Source: a virus
DNA length: 51,279 nt
Virus record (IMG/VR): IMGVR_UViG_3300048582_000067
Location: 1 to 51,279 of that record
Reading direction: 5' to 3' (one strand)
In this document: piece by piece, positions 8,501-17,497 of the stretch
Numbering within the stretch: the stretch's first letter is position 1
How the letters are laid out: each line of letters begins with the position of its first letter
Notes under the pieces: model-generated
Seen by the model: only the letters and a program-made list of their open reading frames with translations
Database searches by the model: none
What the model was told of the DNA's origin: nothing
Program-made: the position numbers and the translations under genes

Positions 8501-11500
8501 AGCTGTTAGTTGGACTCAATTCTCTGAGTCGCTAGCTCCCACTCTCTCTAGAGTGACTACAGCACTAGCACCTACGCTAGAAAGACTAAAAGCAGGATTC
8601 CTAGGTGCCTTATCAGGCCTATCAGCTACTTTAGCGCCTGCTTTTGCTAAAGTTCAAGGCTTATTTGCCTCAATGATGTCTAGGCTAAACTCAACTGCTG
8701 CTACAGCAGGGGGTGTCACTGGTGTTGTAGGTAAAGGCCTGTTTGGTAAGTTTGCTAAAGGGGCTGCAGTAGTTGCGGCTTTTACCGCAATCTTCGCAGG
8801 CATAGCTAACGCTGGCACTGAAGGGTTTGACGCTGCATCCTTTGCTACCTCTGCTTTAGAGTATGGCTTAATCGGTCTTGCTCTGTTTGGTGTTGGTGGT
8901 GTAACTGCGCTACTAGGTAAACTAAAGCAGGTCAGCGGCCTTGCGTTAACAGCCCTAAGAACCGGGCTTGTAGCCGGAGCAAGCGCCCTCGGCTCTTTGT
9001 TTGGGGCTTCAATGCTTGCTTCACTAGGCGCTGCGCTCGCTAGCGTAGGGGCAGCAGTTCTTGCTTTTCTACTATCGCCTGTAACCATTGCGGCGGCAGC
9101 TGTTGGTGGGGCTGGCCTGCTAATCTACTGGCTATTTGGAGGCGACTCGGAGCTAGAAAAGCAGTCTTCAAAATTCAGAGCAAAAGTACAGAAAGTTAAG
9201 TCAGAACTAGAAGAGACTTTCTCTTCAGAGAGCGTTCAACGCGCACTTGAAGCTTCTGACTACGAGCTGGATCTGAATGCAGCGCTTGATCTTGCGCCGC
9301 TTGAGGGTCTGTCTGAACGTCAGCTTAAAAATATTGAGATTGCTCAAGCTACTTTTACAAAAGTTGTAGAGAAAAACAACGCAATTCTTCAGCAAAACGG
9401 CGTTCTAGCTAGCAGCGATATGAAGGAGCAAATTGCTGCTTCAAATGCTATTCTGGCAGCGCTAAACGCTCCACCTGCCGTTGCTGAAAACGTTAACGTA
9501 ATGAAAGGTCTTCGCAACGACATTATCGATGCTATACGCCCTTCTGTTACTGATAACGGCAGCGCTGTGCTAGATGGTGCTAAGAGCGGTGCTTTTCCCA
9601 ACGTAGACTTTACGAAGTTGCTTCCAACAGACGCAGACCCTAGAGTTGTTGAGCTTTCACGCTTCCTCAACGCTTTTGATACTGTTGATTTTACTCGTGT
9701 AGATCCTGCAGTAGCTGCTGAGTTTGTTGCTAAGCTAAGTGAATACTTAGTTGCACTTGAAGATGCTAACAAGTCTGGCTTCCTAGGCTTCAAAACTCCA
9801 GGCCTTAGAGCACTAAACGCTGAGGCAGGAGCAAAGATTGACGATGAGTTAGCTCCTGCGCTAGAGGCTCTTGGTGTTAAACTAGGCCTAAGCTTACTTA
9901 GAGCTAACGAAGGTGCTGAGTACGAAAAGCAGATTGAGGAAACACTAGCCGCAGCTACTGCGCTAGGGCTTAAAGGCCTTGACACTGAAAAACTTTCGCA
10001 GCTAGGACCTGAAGTCTTTGCAGCACTACGCACAAAGCTCCTTACGGCAGTACAGAGTGAAGATCTAAAAAGCGTTGCAGCTAGAAAAGTAGGCAATGCA
10101 GATGATGGAACTGGCACACTAGCCACCGGACCTGCAGACCAAGCTTTGCTAGACCAAATAACTGGCCTTCAAACGCTACTAAACGAGGCCGTAGCTACTA
10201 TTGGCACAGTAGTTGTGCAAGAAGCTACAGACTATGTAGCATCTTTTAACGCGCAGCTAGCCCAGATTGGTGCTGGCTTTGAACTGGCACAGCCGCTAGA
10301 TATCGAAAGCTATGCTAAAGGTAGAGATCTTCTTGCTCAAATGGCGGAGGCGCAAGAGCAACTAAACATTGCAAGAGCAAATCTAGACTTTAAAAAAGAG
10401 GCTGAACTGCTACAAGTTCTCGCTGACGGTAATGCAGAGCTACTTGCTACTCTTGGTACTACTGAACAACAACTAGAAGCTATTTCTGGGTCTATTAGTG
10501 GTATGCCAGATATCAACTCCGTTCTTGCGCTCAGCCCTGAACTCATTGCACAAGTTATTGCTTATGCTAATGAAATCAGAAACCTTCTTGCACTACTTAG
10601 AAATGGTAGTTTTGCTTCTCTACCCGGAACTGACTTTAGAGCTAGTCCGCAAGAGAACACTAAAAACCAAATTAAAGAGATAGAAGGAAAGCTAAAGCGG
10701 ATTACAGAAGGTGATACAAGAGCAGCTGGCGGTAAAGCCATTACACCTACAAAAGGTGGCGGCGGTGGCGGTGGCGGTGGTGGCGAAGCTGCTAAGTCGT
10801 GGTGGGAAGAATTCCAAGAAACAATTGATGTTCTTGATCTCTCGCTCGATGTTAACATCCTCGCTGGCCTCGGCCCTGAAACCTTTAGCGGTCTGCTAAA
10901 GGCCTCTGAAAAGTACAAGCAAGCACAAGAGCTGATTAACAGCGCTGCTGCTGGCGAAGTTGAACAACGGCGTAAAGCGCTCAAGCTAATGCAAGAAGCA
11001 AGAGCTGAGGCTATCAACGCGCTCAACGACGGTACCTTTGGCGGGGCTAAGGCGGCTATTGAGAGTGCGGGTGCAGAACTTGATGATGCTATGCTAGGCC
11101 GGCTGAATGCCGCTAGCGCAGCCTACATCACTCAGTTTGCGCTACGCATAGACCAGCTAGAGCAAGAGCGTAACTCTATGGCTCTTGGCTCTGCGGCAGC
11201 TATGCAGGCTACCAACGCTATCTCAGCAATGCAACTCCAGCTAGAAAGCATGACACAGTCTTCCAAGATTATGCGTGATGCTTTCAACCAAGGTCTACAG
11301 TCCTTCTTGAAAGGTCAGTCTACCTTCAAGGAGTTTGCTGAAGGTCTTCTTGACACCTTTACTAACACTATCATCGAAAAGTTTACTACTAGCTTTACAG
11401 ACGGTCTGTTCAACAGCCTTGGCCTTGACAACCTGTTTGGTAGCTTGTTTGGTGGTGCTTCAAAACTAGGCTCCGGCCTAGGTGGCGGTGGAGCAGGACT

Positions 11501-12074
11501 AATGGATCGTGGTTCTATCACCAACCCAATGTACACTAAGTCTACAGACGACATGCTCGGTGGGCTTGGTGGCTTGCTAGGTGGTGGTAAAGGCGGTGGA
11601 GGCGGTGGAGGCGGCGGTGGCGGCGGCCTTATGTCACTCTTTGGTGGCGGTGGAGGTGGAGGCGGCATCTTTGGCTGGATTATGAAGTTCATAATGGGCA
11701 TCTTTGGTGGTGGCTTTGCCGATGGCGGCCAAATCAGCGGTGCTGGCACTGGACGTTCAGACTCTATTCTTGCAAGAGTTTCTAATGGAGAGTACATTGT
11801 AAACGCTGCGTCTACTAAGCAGTTTCTTCCTATTCTCCAAGCCATTAACTCAAACAAGATGCCTGCGTTTGCTAACGGCGGTATGGTTGGACCTTCCAAC
11901 CCTAGCGCTGTTGTTTCCGCAATGAAGGCAGGACCTGGTGGCTCAACCCAGCAGCAGTTCAACATCAACGTAACTGGTGACGTTAGCGCACAAACTCGTA
12001 AAGAGATTGTTGCCATGATGCCAGAGATTTCAGCAGGTGTCAGCATGACCCAAAGAGAAAGAGGTTCAAGATAA
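5502..12074 (+). CDS. Tail tape measure protein
   Basis: This is the largest gene of the window (2190 residues), starting at an ATG behind AGGAG (5491-5495). Residues about 75-260 match the tape-measure domain: segments such as LENRIALVTGRTREL, GAAELFSKYGL and GEELNSVMEQ. Long Ala/Leu-rich hydrophobic stretches (about 330-900 and 1060-1215) can insert in the membrane during DNA entry. Two polyglycine linkers (about residues 1750 and 2030-2060) separate the C-terminal part, which has the usual GFADGG-x-ISGAGTGRSDSILARVSNGEYIVNA motif split over about residues 2078-2110. By the usual scale of about 0.15 nm per residue the tail would be near 330 nm, unusually long; this is an estimate. Confidence 0.95.
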   Translation: MTVQVNMEANSAQVESTIARLARQFRSTETEAKKVSQTVNAIGSKKLTGLDNTTKQLQQVNSTLLRTQSTVDSTLKGVTSSLQKAAITLGAIFTSGLLTASLAKSSDAMTVLENRIALVTGRTRELADVQAKLFQVARTTGGSVQGAAELFSKYGLALQDTGVSSEKLLKMTELTQKAISVVGGSAASADAAIIQLGQGMSAGALRGEELNSVMEQATPLARIFAKQLGISYGEIRQAGQDGLITSEVISAAFDNFGGDIDADFAKTTRTISSSMTALKDAAMRATSEFGRISGLSATIQNSIESLTDSINNINPEPLTTISLQFNYWRVTLKYLVKDTALIAGGIVNVFVAIAKRIAESFPFITGPVVTVFTNILNVAKSRLLGVVLAVKSFVRDTKLALSAFIIDNQIENAINNLFRAESVQEFRLALDDLAYQISREGQRWYNIANNLSRVYFRLSNDVLNLAYSFGLVDQSLIVIRRSSLDTFGFLFEVIGRIGKAFATEFLLLPVIADIYLGFLSLKSLVAAFARAAVNDFNDLKDALGEFASSVRDSLSGFLPETDAFDKFLEIVTKLFRAIQSVTTTSFEKTKKFLVDSIKTIEYYFFWLYDRVVGNSWWPDMLDEILAYTQSVLPAVTARFVQFRDSIASVFSSLFNSSKSIVLNAEVSFDPTDLKQKLAGAIKVAVGGLLSLVTALDSISPVLADTITTALVAGVLGFLQADAGTAISTFLKTNLLLGIAAFLAEASLEPLLDRRIFERFGANLGASLGLALSSFIKQLPQLFEAFSQLANGFGNALLDSLGIVGTFIKTLGTFTGTSGILNTILFGVGLQVILGNFGAIKGAFDLLLGVFSGAAPGKAGLISSLLFGPGGQAIAVIAAITTIVNLLPNILEGNFSGIATGVGLVAFFLFGPTGTAKLILSSITSLATFLLTRFGFIKAAAEGAFVFKKAGIFDQMKDAVSGVLPQIKSLSGAISGIRANKNFEEALFNLKETFKATIRTLAVSWTQFSESLAPTLSRVTTALAPTLERLKAGFLGALSGLSATLAPAFAKVQGLFASMMSRLNSTAATAGGVTGVVGKGLFGKFAKGAAVVAAFTAIFAGIANAGTEGFDAASFATSALEYGLIGLALFGVGGVTALLGKLKQVSGLALTALRTGLVAGASALGSLFGASMLASLGAALASVGAAVLAFLLSPVTIAAAAVGGAGLLIYWLFGGDSELEKQSSKFRAKVQKVKSELEETFSSESVQRALEASDYELDLNAALDLAPLEGLSERQLKNIEIAQATFTKVVEKNNAILQQNGVLASSDMKEQIAASNAILAALNAPPAVAENVNVMKGLRNDIIDAIRPSVTDNGSAVLDGAKSGAFPNVDFTKLLPTDADPRVVELSRFLNAFDTVDFTRVDPAVAAEFVAKLSEYLVALEDANKSGFLGFKTPGLRALNAEAGAKIDDELAPALEALGVKLGLSLLRANEGAEYEKQIEETLAAATALGLKGLDTEKLSQLGPEVFAALRTKLLTAVQSEDLKSVAARKVGNADDGTGTLATGPADQALLDQITGLQTLLNEAVATIGTVVVQEATDYVASFNAQLAQIGAGFELAQPLDIESYAKGRDLLAQMAEAQEQLNIARANLDFKKEAELLQVLADGNAELLATLGTTEQQLEAISGSISGMPDINSVLALSPELIAQVIAYANEIRNLLALLRNGSFASLPGTDFRASPQENTKNQIKEIEGKLKRITEGDTRAAGGKAITPTKGGGGGGGGGGEAAKSWWEEFQETIDVLDLSLDVNILAGLGPETFSGLLKASEKYKQAQELINSAAAGEVEQRRKALKLMQEARAEAINALNDGTFGGAKAAIESAGAELDDAMLGRLNAASAAYITQFALRIDQLEQERNSMALGSAAAMQATNAISAMQLQLESMTQSSKIMRDAFNQGLQSFLKGQSTFKEFAEGLLDTFTNTIIEKFTTSFTDGLFNSLGLDNLFGSLFGGASKLGSGLGGGGAGLMDRGSITNPMYTKSTDDMLGGLGGLLGGGKGGGGGGGGGGGGLMSLFGGGGGGGGIFGWIMKFIMGIFGGGFADGGQISGAGTGRSDSILARVSNGEYIVNAASTKQFLPILQAINSNKMPAFANGGMVGPSNPSAVVSAMKAGPGGSTQQQFNINVTGDVSAQTRKEIVAMMPEISAGVSMTQRERGSR

Positions 12075-12682
12075 TGAGTGTTTACTATTACAGGGGGGTG
12101 GCGATTGCCGCCCCTCTAACCATTGAGAGCAATGAACCTTTCTTTGTATCTGACACACTTAGCCTGCGACAAGAGAGAGTCTTCCAGGGCGCACAGCGCT
12201 GGGAGCTCTCCTTTACGTTGAAATTTAGGGATGATGAAGACACCTACATGTCTAGCATCTTTTCAGCAGATAACAACGCTGAAACAATGACAATGCCGCA
12301 GCTGTTAACCGTTGACAAAAAAGCCTCGCAAGGGGGTGTGCTAACTGTGGCTAGCGGTGCGTCAGTAAACGCTACAGAAGTCTTGGTATCCGCTAGCTCA
12401 GAAGGCTATCTGGTCCCTAAGGGCAGCTTCGTGACCTTTGAAGGCCACACAAAAATATATCTTGTAAGAGAAGACTTCATTGGCGGTGACACAGCAACAC
12501 CTATGCTTGTTTACCCTAACCTTGTAGAGCCGGCTTACATCAGTGACGTTGTAGCCCACCCCGGCTCTGCTGTAAAACCGCAGCTAACTTACTACACATC
12601 AACTGAGACGCTTCGCGGCGTCACTTATGAAGATGGTGTGCTTATTGATCCTGGAACAATTAAACTTATAGAGGCCGTATAA
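12074..12682 (+). CDS. Minor tail protein, distal-tail (Dit) position
   Basis: The 202-residue beta-rich protein follows the tape measure gene with a TAATG overlap (12072-12076). In siphoviruses this slot encodes the distal tail protein that starts the tail-tip complex. The N-terminal half includes a strand-rich RWELSFTLKF segment common in proteins that interact with tube rings. I do not see a defining motif, so the role is inferred from order. Confidence 0.55.
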   Translation: MSVYYYRGVAIAAPLTIESNEPFFVSDTLSLRQERVFQGAQRWELSFTLKFRDDEDTYMSSIFSADNNAETMTMPQLLTVDKKASQGGVLTVASGASVNATEVLVSASSEGYLVPKGSFVTFEGHTKIYLVREDFIGGDTATPMLVYPNLVEPAYISDVVAHPGSAVKPQLTYYTSTETLRGVTYEDGVLIDPGTIKLIEAV

Positions 12683-13251
12683 TGAGAGACGTAACAGAGC
12701 GAGTGCTACTCGCCATTAATAGTAGACGACCTAAATTCTTCATACTTGGTAAGCTAGAGTTTCCAGGCGACACGCTGTTTCTATCTAGCCTCGGTTTTGA
12801 CGTAACTTTTGCAGGCGACCTTTATCCTAAGGGATCCCCTGTTATCAGCTTTGGTCCGCCACGGGCCTCTAGCTCTGTAGATAGACAAATCTATGAGCTT
12901 GTAGTCTCAGACACTGAAGGCGTTGTTAAAGACAAACTTCGTACAAGCGTGGTTGGCTCCTTGCTTTCTGTTTACATCAGCTTCTTTGATGCTACAACTG
13001 GCGAGCCTATTCTCGACGAAGAAGACGTTCTTTTGGCCTACCAAGGCGCGCTAGATTCTGGTGCTGTAGTTGTTAATACAGACAACAAAGTAGCTAAGCT
13101 GATGGCAGCTTCGCCTATGGGTAAGCTAGACGCTATCGGTGCTTATATGGTTTCTAAAGACGGTATGGCGCAAATCAATGCCGCAGACACTTCTTTTAAC
13201 GAGGTTATTGCCGGTAGTAAAGAAGTAAACTTTAAGTGGGGTAAGCGATAA
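12682..13251 (+). CDS. Minor tail protein (tail-tip, DUF2163-like)
   Basis: The 189-residue product overlaps both neighbours by start/stop codons. It has an N-terminal beta domain and a C-terminal segment ADTSFNEVIAGSKEVNFKWG shared by minor tail proteins that precede the central hub gene in many proteobacterial siphoviruses. It probably forms part of the tail-tip ring between the distal tail protein and the hub. Confidence 0.6.
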   Translation: MRDVTERVLLAINSRRPKFFILGKLEFPGDTLFLSSLGFDVTFAGDLYPKGSPVISFGPPRASSSVDRQIYELVVSDTEGVVKDKLRTSVVGSLLSVYISFFDATTGEPILDEEDVLLAYQGALDSGAVVVNTDNKVAKLMAASPMGKLDAIGAYMVSKDGMAQINAADTSFNEVIAGSKEVNFKWGKR

Positions 13252-15983
13252 TGGCTGTATTCTCTACTCTTGCTATCATCGGTACGCTTGCATCGCTTGC
13301 TGTCACAGTTGCCTCTATTGCCTACCAACGTAAAAAAGCGAAGAAGCTAAAAGACGAGCTAGACAAGCGGAAACAGGTTAACTTCTCCTACGACGGCGAA
13401 CCGTTTTATCTGTCTGTAGCTTACGGCCGCTGCAAGATCAACGGTGGTCGAACTATTCACCGTCTGCGTAACTCTTTTGTCTTTGCGCAGCCTAGCCTAC
13501 CGTATCGTGTGCCCACAACAGGCGACTACTATGATACAAACTACTACATTCGTGAAAGAGTACGTCGGGTTAACATTGGCGTCGGTAGTAACTTTAGAGA
13601 CAGAACTCACGAAATTGAAATTAAGTGGGCCGGCTCAGTTGTTCTTACACGGCCTAACGTAAGCCCTCTAGACGTGTTTGCAGACGGCGCAGGTAACAAA
13701 TACTACAAAGGTGATTTGGCACTAACACAAGATACCGGTGGCGGAGTTGATGTTGAAGGCGGTTACACTGATAACTACTATAGAGTTCACGTAGTAGGTC
13801 CTGGGCAAGCTCAGATCTTCTACTGGCCAAACGGCGGTGTCAACTTTGCCGGTTCAATTGGTGCTATCATTAAAAACCTGCTGTCGGGTCTCGGTATTGG
13901 CTCCATGTCAGGTAACCTCGGCGGAGATAAGGCTGAGTTTCTCTACGTACAGCAGGCCTTGTGCTTTGGTGGTATTAACCGCGTAATAGACGTTGAAGTA
14001 GACGATCAAATCTGGAACGAACCCAAGCTACAGTATGGGCAGCGTATCCACGTCTATAAAAACGGTAACGTAGCAGACAGCATGGCTTCAGCTAACGGCA
14101 TCCCCTCTACTAACGTGTTTACAAACACTTGCTATTCCTCCAGCGTATTCCGGCTCAACCGTGACGAGTATCAGTACAATGGCTCACCTAACGTAATCTT
14201 CTACGTTGAAGGTATGAGAGTTTATGATATTGTTGATCTTGGCGGCGGCAGCTACGGGCTTAGCTCTGAGAAGGTTTACAGCAATAATCCCGCGCTAGTT
14301 CTACTCGACTACCTACTTTCAACTAACTATGGCCTAAAGCTCTCGGTTAACCAAGTTAACCTAGAAACCTTCTACAAAGCAAAGGCTATCTGCAACCGCG
14401 TTGTTAGAAACTCGATTCCTGTAGACGGTAAAGTAAATGGTCGTCGCCCTGACATCGAGAATGAAGATGGTAGCGTCACAACGAGCCCAGCTATCCCTAA
14501 TCGTGCTATGCCGCTTTATGAGTGCAATATTGTTCTTGACACAGAGCGAGCTATCCGTGAAAACGTAGAGCTCATCCTAGAGTCCATGCCAGGCTCCGAG
14601 TTGATCTGGTCTGGTGGTGTTTACAAACTCTCGCTGATTGCGCCGCGCACTTCGGAAGAGCTGCAGGACTTGATTGCAGCTAACTTAACTTCCGCGGACA
14701 TCATCAAGGGTCAGGTGGATCTAGCTTGGCCAGACTCTAACTCACGTTACAACCAAGTAGTTGCTCGGTTTAGAAACGAGTTTGAAAACTTTACAGATGA
14801 CACAGTCACTTGGCCGCTGTCTTACTCTCCTGTTTACAATGCTTACTTAGAAGAAGACTCAGGTAAGCTACTGAAAACAGAAGTCTACCTACCCGCCGTT
14901 ACCGACCCTTACCACGCGCTAGCTGTGGCTGAAGAACTTGTCAGAACCTCACGGGCTTCAATGACAGTTAAGTGCACCGTTGGAAAGAAGGGTCTGTTCT
15001 TAGAACCTGGTGACATTGTGACTATAACCTCAGATGTGCTAGGACTTAACGATGAGATACTTCGTGTTAACTCAGTTACTCTATCAAGCAATATGACCGC
15101 GGAGTTAGAGCTAACAGAGTTTGATTTGAACACGCTAGCTTGGAACGTAGATGATAACATTGCATTCCTACCAAAGTTCTTGTTTTCACGCGCAGTGACA
15201 AAACCCGCTGCTGCGCTCTTTACACCAAACCCGCAAGGAGATGTTGTTCCAGGCGTACTGAGCTGGGATCTTGTGCCTGAGATTACTATTAGCGATTATG
15301 TGCTAGAGTACGCAATTACGCCGGAACCAGGTTTTGAGCCTGTATGGCAGATACTAGGTACTAAGAACTCAAGTCCTTATTCGCTCCAGCCACTACCTAC
15401 CGGCTGGTACCGCTTTGCAGTTACAAGCAGAGAGGACTACCGCTATCGTTCTTCACGGGTGGTAGCTACAGGTGCTGACCTTGTAACTATAGACTTTTAC
15501 ATTGTAAATCCTGACGACGTAAAGTATGCAACTATTTACGGTGACAGCGGCGATGAGCTGACTAACAACCAGTCACTTGGTATTCTCGGTATGAGCCATG
15601 TAGCTTACTACCGTTATCTTGTTGATTTTCCAACGCTGCCTGTTAGAGAGAACATTGTGTTTACTCCGCTCTATGGCCCAGGCGCACCTCCGCTTAGTGA
15701 AGTTGAACCACCACCACCAGACCCAGGTCGGACTGAGGCAGGCACTTTCTATCTTACAATCAGCGATTCTATCGCTGGCTGGGTTGGTAGCGTTAACGTC
15801 GACACTGGCGAAGCTGCTACTGAGGGTGTTGACATGGGCTTTGCCGCGGCAGTACCTATTGAGTATGTTGTCGGCGACGTTCTAATTGTTGAAGGTACAG
15901 ATGGCACAGGTGGAGCGCTAGTTAGAAGCTGGACCTACGTTGGTCTAGACACACTAGGTAACGACGCTTTCGAAGAACTTTAA
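13251..15983 (+). CDS. Central tail hub / host-specificity protein (gpJ-like)
   Basis: The 910-residue protein has an N-terminal hydrophobic segment (about 4-24) followed by a basic stretch. Next comes a domain with VNFSYDGEPFYLSVAYGRCKI (split at about 42-62), which in hub proteins packs on the tail tube. The middle holds a long beta-rich hub region (about 360-640). A fibronectin-III-like segment (about 660-750, with SWDLVPEITISDYVLEYAI) and a C-terminal beta domain (about 830-910) probably face the host. Length and position fit the lambda gpJ role: receptor contact and tail tip. No separate tail-fibre gene follows, so receptor specificity may lie in its C-terminus. Confidence 0.75.
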   Translation: MAVFSTLAIIGTLASLAVTVASIAYQRKKAKKLKDELDKRKQVNFSYDGEPFYLSVAYGRCKINGGRTIHRLRNSFVFAQPSLPYRVPTTGDYYDTNYYIRERVRRVNIGVGSNFRDRTHEIEIKWAGSVVLTRPNVSPLDVFADGAGNKYYKGDLALTQDTGGGVDVEGGYTDNYYRVHVVGPGQAQIFYWPNGGVNFAGSIGAIIKNLLSGLGIGSMSGNLGGDKAEFLYVQQALCFGGINRVIDVEVDDQIWNEPKLQYGQRIHVYKNGNVADSMASANGIPSTNVFTNTCYSSSVFRLNRDEYQYNGSPNVIFYVEGMRVYDIVDLGGGSYGLSSEKVYSNNPALVLLDYLLSTNYGLKLSVNQVNLETFYKAKAICNRVVRNSIPVDGKVNGRRPDIENEDGSVTTSPAIPNRAMPLYECNIVLDTERAIRENVELILESMPGSELIWSGGVYKLSLIAPRTSEELQDLIAANLTSADIIKGQVDLAWPDSNSRYNQVVARFRNEFENFTDDTVTWPLSYSPVYNAYLEEDSGKLLKTEVYLPAVTDPYHALAVAEELVRTSRASMTVKCTVGKKGLFLEPGDIVTITSDVLGLNDEILRVNSVTLSSNMTAELELTEFDLNTLAWNVDDNIAFLPKFLFSRAVTKPAAALFTPNPQGDVVPGVLSWDLVPEITISDYVLEYAITPEPGFEPVWQILGTKNSSPYSLQPLPTGWYRFAVTSREDYRYRSSRVVATGADLVTIDFYIVNPDDVKYATIYGDSGDELTNNQSLGILGMSHVAYYRYLVDFPTLPVRENIVFTPLYGPGAPPLSEVEPPPPDPGRTEAGTFYLTISDSIAGWVGSVNVDTGEAATEGVDMGFAAAVPIEYVVGDVLIVEGTDGTGGALVRSWTYVGLDTLGNDAFEEL

Positions 15984-16001
15984 GCTAGATTGGAGCTAGA
16001 T

Positions 16002-16694
16002 ATGAAACTACTAGAAGAGAGCCTAGTCTCCAGCGGTCTTACTAAGACTTGGAGAGCGGGCGCTATTGCGGGGGCTGTGAAGATTATTCTTTACGGCTAC
16101 CAGAAGGGTTACAGCACTGCCGAGATTGCCTTCAATCTCGCGCAGGCTGAGCATGAAACAGCAAGGTGGTTGCAGCCCATTAGAGAGGGTTGCAGCCGTC
16201 ACGGCCCGGCGGGTACTGATGCACAAGCTATTGCAGCTATTGCAGCAGCTATCCGTAAAGGTATCATTAAGTCAAACTACCTTACCAAAACTAACGGCGT
16301 GGCGCACTATGGTCGCGGGTTAATTCAGATTACTTGGCTGGATAATTATCTTAAGTTTCAAAAGCTTACAGGTAAGCCGCTAGTTGCAAACCCCGATCTA
16401 GCGCTAGAGTGGGAAACCTCTCTGTTCATTCTCTATCAAGGTATCAACAAAGGATTATTTAGAAAACATAAGTTTAGTGATTACGTAAAACCGGGTACCG
16501 AACCTACGCTGACAGCTTACGCCAACGCTAGGAACATTATCAACGGTGACACTAAAAAGTATGGAGCAGCAATTGGTTCTAAGGCGCTAGCCTACTACCA
16601 GCTGCTAAAACCCCTTGAGAAGGAACTTCTGGTTGCGCCTCAAAGCGACTACTGGCTAGACACCTTCTTGAGCCGCTTAGGAATCAAGAGATGA
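16002..16694 (+). CDS. Endolysin, glycoside hydrolase 19 type
   Basis: The 230-residue enzyme shows GH19 features: a catalytic Glu in LAQAEHETARW (about 46-56) and the substrate-cleft signature HYGRGLIQITWLDNY (about 103-117). Phage GH19 enzymes cut peptidoglycan glycan strands. There is no signal peptide, so it needs a holin to reach the wall. ATG 16002 follows GGAG at 15992-15995 with a six-base spacing; a TTG at 15990 in the same frame is a poorer start because the binding site would then be inside the gene. The stop overlaps the next ATG (ATGA at 16691-16694). Confidence 0.85.
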   Translation: MKLLEESLVSSGLTKTWRAGAIAGAVKIILYGYQKGYSTAEIAFNLAQAEHETARWLQPIREGCSRHGPAGTDAQAIAAIAAAIRKGIIKSNYLTKTNGVAHYGRGLIQITWLDNYLKFQKLTGKPLVANPDLALEWETSLFILYQGINKGLFRKHKFSDYVKPGTEPTLTAYANARNIINGDTKKYGAAIGSKALAYYQLLKPLEKELLVAPQSDYWLDTFLSRLGIKR

Positions 16695-16873
16695 GGAACA
16701 AAACCTGGAAAAGAGAAACTGCAGTAATGTGCCTACTCTACCTGTTCTACTTAGGGCTGTTTGGCCGGCTTGAGGTTGTTGAAACCCTAGCCTGGCCTGT
16801 ATTTCTCTTTGCAGGTGCAGCGTACGGTATGGACTGGGCAGACAAGAGTACGATTGTGAGGAAAACACCGTAA
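16691..16873 (+). CDS. Small membrane protein of the lysis cassette (possible holin)
   Basis: The 60-residue protein has a basic N-terminus and two hydrophobic segments (about 11-27 and 33-48) separated by a short loop with Gly-Arg-Leu-Glu, ending in a charged tail. Two short membrane helices, position directly after the endolysin and ATGA coupling fit a class II holin or a holin partner. Two other membrane proteins follow, so which one makes the lethal hole is not decided by sequence. Confidence 0.6.
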   Translation: MRNKTWKRETAVMCLLYLFYLGLFGRLEVVETLAWPVFLFAGAAYGMDWADKSTIVRKTP

Positions 16874-17121
16874 TGCTATTCCTAATCCGTAATGCTAAAA
16901 ATCTACTTATCGCTGGGCTAATTGCCGCTTTGGTGGTTGGCTACATCAGCTGGAAAAACTCTATTTACGAAGAAGTTGAGCGAGAGGTTACTCTTGAACA
17001 ACAAGAAAACTATATTGAAACAAGGAAACGAATAGATGAGGCTACTTCTACTACTAAGTCTCCTGATGCTGCCCTTGAGCGCTTGCGCGAACGGCAACTT
17101 CAAAGACAGAAAGGTGAGTGA
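16873..17121 (+). CDS. Inner-membrane spanin (Rz-like)
   Basis: The 82-residue product has one N-terminal membrane helix (about 10-26) and a charged, coiled-coil-like periplasmic part rich in Glu, Gln and Arg. The lipoprotein gene at 17036 starts inside it in another frame, exactly the Rz/Rz1 architecture. The pair links inner and outer membranes and fuses them in the last step of lysis of Gram-negative cells. It overlaps the preceding gene by one base. Confidence 0.8.
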   Translation: MLFLIRNAKNLLIAGLIAALVVGYISWKNSIYEEVEREVTLEQQENYIETRKRIDEATSTTKSPDAALERLRERQLQRQKGE

Positions 17122-17266
17122 GGAAGGTCTTTGCGATGGACTTCAAGCGCCTATTGACCAATTGAATGACTCGCTCTTAGTAGACGGTGGCCCTCGAACT
17201 ATCGTTGCTGGCGAGAAGGTTATAGCAGGCTATGATGCAGGGTGTTCGGTTGGAAAAGTGGATTAA
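17036..17266 (+). CDS. Outer-membrane lipoprotein spanin (Rz1-like)
   Basis: The 76-residue product begins with a classic lipoprotein signal, hydrophobic residues 2-13 and lipobox Leu-Ser-Ala-Cys with Cys17 as the lipidated residue. It starts 86 bases before the end of the inner-membrane spanin gene in a different frame and extends past it. The mature part is short and acidic. The lipobox supports a host with an outer membrane. Confidence 0.82.
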   Translation: MRLLLLLSLLMLPLSACANGNFKDRKVSEEGLCDGLQAPIDQLNDSLLVDGGPRTIVAGEKVIAGYDAGCSVGKVD

Positions 17267-17492
17267 CGAAATCATAGCCGCAGTAGTTGTATCTTTCTTT
17301 GCAACTATTATGTGGTTTGTTAGAACCGTTCTAACCAACGCTAGTCGTATAGATCTTCTTGAGAAAGAGATGGCTGAGCGTGACAAGCGTAGAATCGAAG
17401 ACAGAGAGTTTATCTCCGAGATGAGGCGAGAAATAAGAGATGAGTTGAAAGACCTTCGAGCAGAGATACATCGAGTAGCTCTCAAGGACTAA
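17232..17492 (+). CDS. Small membrane protein with coiled coil (possible holin/antiholin)
   Basis: The 86-residue product has one hydrophobic segment (about 13-32) followed by a highly charged Glu/Arg helix (about 40-86) that looks like a coiled coil. It starts within the lipoprotein spanin gene (two adjacent ATG codons at 17232 and 17235) and ends the late operon. Single-helix proteins with long charged tails occur among phage holins and antiholins; that is the best guess, without a family signature. Confidence 0.55.
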   Translation: MMQGVRLEKWINEIIAAVVVSFFATIMWFVRTVLTNASRIDLLEKEMAERDKRRIEDREFISEMRREIRDELKDLRAEIHRVALKD

Positions 17493-17497
17493 CTCGC

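Noticed and set aside
9389-12046. Long antisense frames opposite the tape measure gene, including Pro-rich ones opposite the polyglycine linkers
   Set aside because: They mirror the Ala/Gly-rich coding strand, lack ribosome binding sites and lie inside one long real gene.
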